From the NCBI GenBank assembly GCA_021792815.1, contig JAJYTX010000119.1, positions 1 through 7,349 of the forward strand: DNA of 7,349 nt. The letters run 5' to 3'. This DNA is from Pseudomonadota bacterium (GTDB taxonomy: Bacteria > Pseudomonadota > Gammaproteobacteria > Steroidobacterales > Steroidobacteraceae). Shown here in pieces: positions 1 through 5,060 of this stretch. The position numbers were made by a program, and so were the translations under genes. Every line of letters starts with the position of its first letter. Position 1 is the stretch's first letter. Under the pieces are notes generated by a model that saw only the letters and a program-made list of their open reading frames with translations, was not told where the DNA came from and searched no databases.

Positions 1-547
1 CATACTTGAGCGCGTTCTGCCGCTGCGCGATGCACAGCTTGCCGAAGTCTTCCCGGCGCGCTCCGAATGCCCGCATATAGTACGCGGTCAGGAATGCGAA
101 GCTCGCATTGGGTCCCCCGGAACCGTAGGGATATACGGCATCACGCGCGAACTGGCTGAAGCTGCCGAGAGTGGCGCGGAATGTATCGACCTGATTCGTG
201 TCTGCCGCGACGCAGGCCACCACGGCCGCATCGCCCGACTCGACGGCGCGTAATGCGCGGCGCAATGCGACGATCCCCGCGGCACCGCCCATCGGAATGT
301 GATCCAGCCACCTGAGCGACAGTCCCAGGTGTTGCGTCAGCCCGACCGCGGTGTCCGGCGCCAGCGTGAAGCTCGAAAGACACAGTCCCTCGAGATCCGT
401 TTTATCGAGTCCGCTGCCGTCGAGCAGCGCTCGCAGCGCGCGGGCGACGAACCAGTGCGCACCGCGAGTCGAATACCGCACGTAGGGGATCGTGACCGGC
501 ACGGTCACGACCGCATTCCCGTAACCCGCTCGCCGCCGGGCGGTCAC
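1..547 (-). CDS. Thiolase/SCP2-like protein lacking the nucleophile Cys (3' end off window)
   Basis: An open frame of 182 codons runs from a GTG at 547 to the left edge; the C-terminal part is missing. The start is chosen because GTG overlaps the preceding ligase's TGA (GTGA arrangement) and the protein reads naturally from there, with an early TVPVTIPYVRYSTRGAH stretch. The thiolase-type N-terminal core follows: APDTAVGLTQHLGL (63-76), WLDHIPMGGAAG (80-91), ALRRALRAVESGDAAVVAC (94-112) and YPYGSGGPNASFAF (139-152). Where classical thiolases carry the nucleophile Cys in a CxSG motif, this protein has Gly88 (GAAG, 88-91). Known family members without that Cys include Ltp2-type retro-aldolases that shorten CoA-bound side chains together with a DUF35 protein; other relatives are acyltransferases. 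I infer a carbon-carbon cleaving or acyl-transfer step after CoA activation by the upstream ligase. The fold is fairly sure, the exact reaction is not. Confidence 0.87.
   Translation of the reverse strand, partial: MTARRRAGYGNAVVTVPVTIPYVRYSTRGAHWFVARALRALLDGSGLDKTDLEGLCLSSFTLAPDTAVGLTQHLGLSLRWLDHIPMGGAAGIVALRRALRAVESGDAAVVACVAADTNQVDTFRATLGSFSQFARDAVYPYGSGGPNASFAFLTAYYMRAFGARREDFGKLCIAQRQNALKY
490..510 (-). other. Perfect 9-bp inverted repeat, 3-nt loop, in early thiolase-like coding sequence
   Basis: Arms tcgtgaccg (490-498) and cggtcacga (502-510) are exact reverse complements around a 3-base loop. It begins 37 bases after the GTG start of the thiolase-like gene and encodes the repetitive VVTVPVT peptide. 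In the mRNA it would form a compact GC-rich hairpin near the ribosome-loading region. It may be only a by-product of the repeated valine/threonine codons. Confidence 0.4.
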
Positions 548-2190
548 GTCACCATCCGCTTCTTGAGCTGGCGCAGGTCGAAACAGGCCGCGGTCCGCAG
601 CAACCCTTGGCCGAGTTCCTTGAGCCGCGCCCGCTGAATCTTTGCCGTCGCCGTGAGCGGCAGTGCGTCACAGAAGCCGACGTAACCCGGCGCCTTGAAA
701 TACGCCAGCCTCTCCAGGCAGAACTGCACCAGTTCCCGTGCGAGCGCCGCCGGGTCGCGGTCCGCGAGCCCTTCCCGAGGCACCACGCACGCGATCACCT
801 CGTCTCCCCGCACTTCGTCGGGCACGGCGGTGACTCCGGCGGCGGCGATTGCCGGATGCTGCAGCAGCACGCTCTCGACTTCCACCGCGGAGATGTTCTC
901 GCCGCTGCGCCGGATGACGTTCTTCTTGCGGTCGACGAAATGGAAATCGCCGTCGTCATCGACTCGCACCACATCTCCCGTGTGGAAAAAACCATCCGCC
1001 CAGGCCGCCTCGGTGGCCGCCGGCTCTTTCAGATATTCGCGAAAAAACCCGAAGCGTGGCGCCTCGCCGGCGTGCCTCACCAGCAGCTCGCCCGCCTGTC
1101 CCGTTGCGACGTCCCGGCCTGTCTCGTCGACGACACGATACTCGATCTGCGCGCCAGCCCTGCCGAAACAGGCGCTGCCCACCTTGCGCGGCTCGCGATT
1201 GGCGATGATGACGGCACCTGCTCCGGTCTCGGTCATCGCCCACGCCTCGATGAGAGGAAAGCCGAAGCGGCTCTCGAAGCTCGCATGCAGTCGCGGACTG
1301 ACGCCGGCGCCAAACCCGAATCGGACTGCATGAGCGCGGTCGCGCTCCGAGGCCGGCATCCCGAGCAGCATCGGCGGCATCACGCCGAGATAATGCACGA
1401 TTGTCGCGCCCGAGTCGCTCACACATTGCCACCACGTGCTCGGGTGGAAGCGATCGAGCTGGATGAGGCACCCGCCCGTCAGCAGCATCGCCATGCTCGA
1501 AAAGGCCATGGCGTTCATGTGGCCCAGCGGCAACGGTGTGATCAGCCGCTCGCGGCCCGGACGAATCTCGCACAGCCCATCGAGCCCGGCGTACCAGGAT
1601 CCCGCCCAGAGAAAATACTCGTTGGGCAGCACGCAGCCCTTCGGCCGACCCGTCGTGCCCGACGTATAGAGAAGCGCGCATTCGCTGTTCACATCCGGCC
1701 GGGTCACGGCGGGCGCGACGAAGGCCGCACGCGGCAGCTCCGCCAGGGTATCGGTCGTCACCGCGAGCGGCCGGCCGGTCACCTGGGCCGCACGAACCAG
1801 CTCCTGCGCACGACCTTCGGGCACCACCGCGGCACAGATCTCGGAGTGTTCCAGCAGATACTCGAGCTCCGCGCTGCGCCATTCGGTGCTGATCGGGACG
1901 ACCGATGCGCCCAGGGCATTGAGTGCCAGCCAGTGAAAGAAGAACGCCGGTCGGTTCTCCAGCATCAGGCCGGTGCGATGACCGTGTCCGTAACCGGCCT
2001 CCCGGTATCGTCGGATCAGCCCGTCCACCTCCTCGGCCGCCTGGCGGTACGACCAGCTGCGCGCTGCCATCGCGTAACGCGCCGCCGTCTGCGGCAGCAC
2101 ACACAGAAATTCCCTCTCCGCGTACTGTTCGGCTGCGCGACGAAACGCCTCGTACACCGTCCCCGACACGCGCGCCGGAAGATGACTCAT
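544..2190 (-). CDS. AMP-forming acyl-CoA synthetase (ANL superfamily, CaiC-like)
   Basis: 548 residues, full length for the family. It should activate a carboxylic acid through an acyl-adenylate and transfer it to CoA in the cytoplasm. The adenylation motifs occur in order: P-loop YTSGTTGRPKG (175-185), EAWAMTETG (315-323), GFFHTGD (400-406), the hinge region DRKKNVIRRSGENIS (420-434), and the C-terminal PLTATAKIQR with the catalytic Lys517. Overall the layout resembles crotonobetaine/carnitine-CoA ligase and related aromatic or medium-chain acid ligases; the acid cannot be told from sequence. ATG at 2190 lies 11 bp after the beta-subunit stop with only a weak Shine-Dalgarno, so translation is probably coupled. 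Its TGA (546-544) overlaps the GTG start of the thiolase-like gene. Placed between oxygenase and thiolase-like genes, it fits a CoA-dependent degradation pathway. Confidence 0.95.
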   Translation of the reverse strand: MSHLPARVSGTVYEAFRRAAEQYAEREFLCVLPQTAARYAMAARSWSYRQAAEEVDGLIRRYREAGYGHGHRTGLMLENRPAFFFHWLALNALGASVVPISTEWRSAELEYLLEHSEICAAVVPEGRAQELVRAAQVTGRPLAVTTDTLAELPRAAFVAPAVTRPDVNSECALLYTSGTTGRPKGCVLPNEYFLWAGSWYAGLDGLCEIRPGRERLITPLPLGHMNAMAFSSMAMLLTGGCLIQLDRFHPSTWWQCVSDSGATIVHYLGVMPPMLLGMPASERDRAHAVRFGFGAGVSPRLHASFESRFGFPLIEAWAMTETGAGAVIIANREPRKVGSACFGRAGAQIEYRVVDETGRDVATGQAGELLVRHAGEAPRFGFFREYLKEPAATEAAWADGFFHTGDVVRVDDDGDFHFVDRKKNVIRRSGENISAVEVESVLLQHPAIAAAGVTAVPDEVRGDEVIACVVPREGLADRDPAALARELVQFCLERLAYFKAPGYVGFCDALPLTATAKIQRARLKELGQGLLRTAACFDLRQLKKRMVT

Positions 2191-2201
2191 CGTCTACTCG
2201 T

Positions 2202-2696
2202 CTACAGGAACAGCTGGATGGAAGGAAGCGCGGCGTCGCAGTTCAGAAGCTCGATCTTCTTCAGGCGGATGCGCACGTCGCCATCCACACTGACGAGGTG
2301 ATGCCAAACCACGCCCGCGAGGAGCAACTGGCGATCGAGCTGCGATTCCGCGTACAGGAACGGCGTACGCACTACGAATCGTCCGGCAGCGGCATCCGTC
2401 TCTTCCACCGCCGGCTGCTGCAGAATGTGCTGGCAGAAGCTCGGCGGCTGCTGGGAGAAGGCGTTCGGGCTGCGCAGCCGCTCGATGCGCACCTTGAGCA
2501 GCAGTCTGTCCTCATAGAACAGCGATGTGTGCATCTCCCCTTCCGGCTGGTCCCGTGTCAGCGGCATCCAGTATCGGGCATCCTCCGTGAACAGCGCATA
2601 CCACTCGTCGAAGCGCTTTTCATCGATGAGCCGCGCTTCCCGGTACACGAAGTCCGCGAGCGCCGCATCCGAAGGGCGGCTGAGGGTGGTGGGCAC
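2202..2696 (-). CDS. Rieske ring-hydroxylating oxygenase, small (beta) subunit
   Basis: 164 residues, usual length for the beta subunit of two-component aromatic ring-hydroxylating dioxygenases (NTF2/SnoaL-like cone fold, no metal centre, structural role in an alpha3beta3 hexamer). Visible family signatures are the N-terminal helix region YREARLIDEKRFDEWYALF (18-36) followed by TEDARYWMPL (37-46), SLFYEDRLLLKVRIERLRS (58-76), and the C-terminal IRLKKIELLNCDA (143-155). The start is GTG: there is no in-frame ATG nearby, a strong AGGGAGGG Shine-Dalgarno lies 7 bases upstream, and the resulting N-terminus has the expected length. It begins 3 bp after the alpha-subunit stop, so the two subunits are co-translated. 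The overall pattern is closest to beta subunits of carboxylated-aromatic (benzoate/anthranilate-like) oxygenases, which is an inference from recalled family patterns, not a search. Confidence 0.93.
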   Translation of the reverse strand: MPTTLSRPSDAALADFVYREARLIDEKRFDEWYALFTEDARYWMPLTRDQPEGEMHTSLFYEDRLLLKVRIERLRSPNAFSQQPPSFCQHILQQPAVEETDAAAGRFVVRTPFLYAESQLDRQLLLAGVVWHHLVSVDGDVRIRLKKIELLNCDAALPSIQLFL

Positions 2697-2699
2697 CCG

Positions 2700-4022
2700 T
2701 CAGCCCTCCCTCATCCCGAGTGTCATGTAGTGCGCCCAGGCGCGGAACTGTCCCCGCATGGACACTTCGTTGGTTGCGCCGTAGGTTCCGGCAACACCAG
2801 CCGCTTCGGCGGCCGAGTAGTTGCGATGCAGACTCACCCAGTCGTTGCCCTGCGCAGCGAGACCCTGCTGGATCGAGCGGTAGCAGTGCAGATCGTCGTG
2901 TCCGACCACCGACGTCGGGGCGTTGATCAGCCGCGAATAGGTGGCTGTGCGGGCAAGCAGCTCCTCGGGCGCGCCGACCAGGCGGAATGTCCAGCTTTCG
3001 ATCAACGTCTTGTCGACGGCGAGCGGCCGGGCGACGCGGATCGCCTGAATCGCCCCCTTGACCGTCAGACTCGGGTAGTAAACCGTGTTATGGCGCGCCT
3101 CGCCCAGAATGCGCCGCGCCCGTTCCTCGCCGTACGTCTCGGTCATCAGCCGCTCGTACTCCCCGACGCTGGAATACTGGGAATGGATGGAGAAGTTGAC
3201 GCCGGTATAGCTGTGGCCGTTCTCGTACACCTTCACGCCCATCTTCTCGAAGAACTCGTACCCGTTGACGAATGGCGTGAACTGTTCGATCACCATCGGA
3301 ACCGGCGTTCCGGCCGGCGCCCGCTCCCAGAGGCGCTTGGCCGTTCCGGCCGAGGACTCGTGCGCCACCATCGGATGCATCGCATCGTTCAGGTTCTCGA
3401 CGAACATCTTCCAGTTGCAGTCGTGCACATAGCGCAGCGCTCCGCCTGCCACTTCCAGGCGTCCGGCGGGCGCGCGATCCACCATGTTGTCGATCGAGCT
3501 CAGGGATTCGCCGAAAAACTCCTCGAACTCCGGGCCCTGGGCCGCGCTGCGCGCGAACACGAAGCCGCGGTAGTTGGCGCAGGCGAGCTGCCGCAGTCCC
3601 CGCGATGCATCGCAGCTCTCGAATCCCGTCGCCTCGTAGCCAGCCTTCAGGGGAACCGTCCGCAGCGTCCCGTCCAGTCTGTATGTCCAGCCGTGATACG
3701 GGCACCGCAGCGCACCGCCCGCGCACCGGCCATGCGGCGCGCTGACCAGCTTCGAGCCCTTGTGCGCGCAGCGGTTCGCCAGCACCCGCACCATCCCGTC
3801 GCTGCCGCGCAGCATGATGACGGGCTCTCGCCCGATCTGCGTCGTGAAATAGTCGCCGGCGCCCGGCACCTGGCTGTCGTGCCCGACATATACCCAGGTG
3901 TTGCGCCACAGGTGCGCCATTTCGAGCTCGAACAGCTCCTGATCGACGTACAGGTCGCGATGCACGCTGTCCGGCCGGACCAGCGCCCGAATCGCCCGCG
4001 GATTGTCGTGGTAGCGCCCCAT
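2700..4022 (-). CDS. Rieske [2Fe-2S] ring-hydroxylating oxygenase, large (alpha) subunit
   Basis: 440 residues, normal for the catalytic subunit that inserts oxygen into an aromatic ring using electrons from a ferredoxin/reductase. The N-terminal Rieske domain has Cys85-x-His87 and Cys107-x2-His110 (RCAH ... CPYHGW). The catalytic domain has the mononuclear iron motif NWKMFVENLNDAMHPMVAH, with bridging Asp213 and ligands His216 and His221; the third ligand is Asp376 or Asp377 in VVGHDDLHCYRSIQQGL. The segment between the Rieske pairs is 19 residues, slightly longer than the usual 15-17, and carries an extra Cys100. The ATG at 4022 has a GAGGGAAG Shine-Dalgarno and a promoter just upstream. 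The beta subunit follows 3 bp downstream. The substrate is unknown; pairing with a CoA ligase suggests a ring-bearing carboxylic acid. No ferredoxin or reductase gene is in the window. Confidence 0.96.
   Translation of the reverse strand: MGRYHDNPRAIRALVRPDSVHRDLYVDQELFELEMAHLWRNTWVYVGHDSQVPGAGDYFTTQIGREPVIMLRGSDGMVRVLANRCAHKGSKLVSAPHGRCAGGALRCPYHGWTYRLDGTLRTVPLKAGYEATGFESCDASRGLRQLACANYRGFVFARSAAQGPEFEEFFGESLSSIDNMVDRAPAGRLEVAGGALRYVHDCNWKMFVENLNDAMHPMVAHESSAGTAKRLWERAPAGTPVPMVIEQFTPFVNGYEFFEKMGVKVYENGHSYTGVNFSIHSQYSSVGEYERLMTETYGEERARRILGEARHNTVYYPSLTVKGAIQAIRVARPLAVDKTLIESWTFRLVGAPEELLARTATYSRLINAPTSVVGHDDLHCYRSIQQGLAAQGNDWVSLHRNYSAAEAAGVAGTYGATNEVSMRGQFRAWAHYMTLGMREG
2704..2711 (-). promoter_or_regulatory. 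Shine-Dalgarno for the beta subunit (supports GTG start)
   Basis: AGGGAGGG on the minus strand, inside the last codons of the alpha subunit and 7 bases before the GTG at 2696. It is the strongest ribosome-binding site in the operon and decides in favour of the GTG start. The alpha stop TGA (2702-2700) falls between this site and the beta start, so terminating ribosomes are placed to reinitiate. Confidence 0.75.
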
Positions 4023-4027
4023 GATGT

Positions 4028-4035
4028 CTTCCCTC
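4028..4035 (-). promoter_or_regulatory. Shine-Dalgarno of the Rieske alpha subunit
   Basis: GAGGGAAG on the minus strand, 5 bases before the ATG at 4022. It supports this start. It lies immediately downstream of the predicted -10 element, so a transcript starting at the usual distance would truncate it (see the findings). Confidence 0.6.
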
Positions 4036-4036
4036 G

Positions 4037-4065
4037 ATCCTAGGTGCCCTTCCTTTAGATGTCAA
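4037..4065 (-). promoter_or_regulatory. Sigma70-type promoter for the oxygenase/ligase/thiolase operon
   Basis: On the minus strand, TTGACA (4065-4060, six of six to the -35 consensus) is followed after exactly 17 bp by TAGGAT (4042-4037, four of six to the -10 consensus, with the key TA and final T kept). It is placed in the only non-coding gap before the Rieske alpha gene. Only 14 bases separate the -10 element from the ATG. An internal promoter here would let the catabolic genes be expressed apart from the upstream receptor and racemase-like genes. Confidence 0.65.
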
Positions 4066-4086
4066 CCACTTGGCGTTCCCAGCCCT

Positions 4087-4118
4087 GTCGCGCCGCCCGC
4101 TGCAGCCGGCATCGCGAC
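4087..4118. promoter_or_regulatory. 32-bp interrupted palindrome, candidate operator
   Basis: A dyad centred between 4102 and 4103, with 13 of 16 pairs complementary: outer arms gtcgcg/cgcgac, then gcc/ggc, and an uninterrupted gctgcagc core. It ends 21 bp upstream of the -35 element and is centred about 72 bases before the expected transcription start, a typical place for an activator or other dimeric regulator. No U-rich run follows it in the direction of transcription, so it does not look like an intrinsic terminator, although it would also fold in RNA read through from the racemase-like gene. Confidence 0.5.
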
Positions 4119-4167
4119 GAATCGAATCCATGAGCTTCGCCCGGCCGTGCTACGCGCCAAAACCCGT

Positions 4168-4950
4168 TCAGAGTCCCCTGGGGTGAGTACGGAACTCCTC
4201 GATGATCTCCGCCGGCGGCTTCACGTAGTCCGACGCGCGGCTCGCGCCCAGACCGGACAGCCGCCGCAGCTTGACGGCCGACTCGGCGAGCTTGACCACA
4301 ACCGCAATACCATTGACCACCGGCGCGCCGGCCACGCTGTGGCCGCTGAGGGATGAGAACAGGAGCATCGGGATACCGCCACCCGGGAGGATCACGTCCA
4401 CTCCCTGCGCCACCAGCGGCTCTGCCTGGGCGGCAAACTGCCTGATGAGCTCCTCCTCGAGGTCCGCGCGCTCATACGCGCGCAGAAACTGTCCGGGTTC
4501 GAACGACATTGCGTACAGACCGTTCACCCGCTGTTCGAGGCCATATTTGCGGATCTGGTGTCCGAACCAGGCATGATAGCGCCGATTCGTCGTGACGATG
4601 CCGATGTGCTGCCCGAGAGTGCAGCCGTAGAGCATCGATGCCTCGCCGAGCGCGAGCACCGGGATATCCACCACCGAACGCGCCTCGTACAGGCCCGCAT
4701 CCTGAAAATGTCCGATGACGAACGCGTCGTAACCCCGTTCCTGGGCGCTGACCGCGTTGCATATCACCTGTCGCGCGCAGCGGAATTCAACGATCGGATG
4801 CGCGTACGAGTCGTGAGGCGTTATGCCGTGAACATCGATGAGCGTTCCAGCATCGGCGATCTGCGGCAGATACCGGCGCAGGCGGTCCCAGTATGCCCCG
4901 CCGTGCTCTTCATCCACGTAACTTTGGTACCAGATGCGGATCGGCGTCAT
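4168..4950 (-). CDS. Asp/Glu/hydantoin racemase-superfamily protein lacking both catalytic cysteines
   Basis: 260 residues, right length for the two-lobed Asp/Glu/hydantoin racemase fold. Recognisable parts are the N-terminal strand IRIWYQSYVDEEHGG, the first-lobe motif DAFVIGHFQDAGLYEAR (75-91), DIPVLALGEASM (95-106), the IGIVTTNRRYH strand-loop (116-126), and the second-lobe DVILPGGGIPM (185-195). In hydantoin-racemase-like enzymes the two acid/base cysteines sit in the motifs ACFxDPGL and LGCAGM; here the first position is His81 and the second is Gly (190/191). The only cysteines are 58, 64 and 110, none at those sites. It is therefore unlikely to be a standard two-cysteine racemase; it may be an isomerase, lyase or binding protein acting on a pathway intermediate. 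ATG at 4950 is the only in-frame start after the upstream stop. Its Shine-Dalgarno is weak, which fits coupling to the small ORF that ends on its start codon. Confidence 0.88.
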   Translation of the reverse strand: MTPIRIWYQSYVDEEHGGAYWDRLRRYLPQIADAGTLIDVHGITPHDSYAHPIVEFRCARQVICNAVSAQERGYDAFVIGHFQDAGLYEARSVVDIPVLALGEASMLYGCTLGQHIGIVTTNRRYHAWFGHQIRKYGLEQRVNGLYAMSFEPGQFLRAYERADLEEELIRQFAAQAEPLVAQGVDVILPGGGIPMLLFSSLSGHSVAGAPVVNGIAVVVKLAESAVKLRRLSGLGASRASDYVKPPAEIIEEFRTHPRGL

Positions 4951-5051
4951 TCCATGCCCGCTGCAGCCGAGGCATCGATCCGCACGCGCAACACCCGTCG
5001 GCTGGCGTCAGCGATCATCCACCATGGCCCATCGGCGCGCAATCCCGCCAT
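4947..5051 (-). CDS. Possible 34-residue coupled small ORF, unknown function
   Basis: ATG at 5051 opens 34 codons in the same phase as the receptor, three codons after its TGA; GTG at 5057 is an alternative start. The peptide contains GPWWMIADASRRVLRVRID and ends ASAAAGME. Its TGA (4949-4947) overlaps the racemase-like ATG (4950-4948), an ATGA junction typical of translational coupling. Third codon positions are mostly G or C, though less strongly than expected for a well-established gene here. The double Trp and alternating hydrophobic pattern look protein-like, but I recognise no family. It could be a leader whose translation feeds ribosomes to the racemase-like start, a small protein, or chance open frame in a GC-rich spacer. 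Confidence 0.35.
   Translation of the reverse strand: MAGLRADGPWWMIADASRRVLRVRIDASAAAGME
4956..4977. repeat. Second copy of the gcccgctgcagccg motif upstream of the racemase-like gene
   Basis: The 14 bases at 4956-4969 are identical to 4095-4108 (the core of the dyad before the Rieske alpha gene). Six more identical bases (gcatcg) follow in both places, here after a 2-base insertion. The outer arms of the dyad are not conserved in this copy, so it may be a half site or a coincidence of GC-rich sequence. Confidence 0.3.
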
Positions 5052-5060
5052 TTCCACTGC

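Noticed and set aside
141..383. 80-codon minus-strand open frame at the left end
   Set aside because: The thiolase-like motifs are in a different phase that is open from 547 to the edge; this frame shows only Arg/Gly-rich low-meaning sequence.
607..2301. Long plus-strand open frame (564 codons) opposite the acyl-CoA synthetase
   Set aside because: It is an antisense shadow in GC-rich DNA: composition is rich in Arg/His/Pro, it shows no domain motif, and the minus-strand ligase carries all ANL motifs.
1923..4043. Plus-strand open frame (706 codons) opposite the ligase, beta and alpha genes
   Set aside because: It spans three well-supported minus-strand genes and their boundaries, is Arg/His-rich and lacks any recognisable motif.
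4087..4118. Intrinsic terminator after the racemase-like gene
   Set aside because: The stem is strong but no U-rich tract follows it on the transcribed strand, and a promoter follows directly; an operator is the better reading.
3088..4131. Minus-strand open frame overlapping the Rieske alpha gene in another phase
   Set aside because: The Rieske and iron-ligand motifs are all in the 2700-4022 frame; this one is Arg/Gly-rich shadow and runs through the promoter region.
5014..5042. Possible promoter (TTGCGC, 17 bp, GATGAT) before the racemase-like gene
   Set aside because: The -35 matches only three of six consensus bases and the -10 four of six; this is no better than expected by chance, so read-through from the receptor is simpler.
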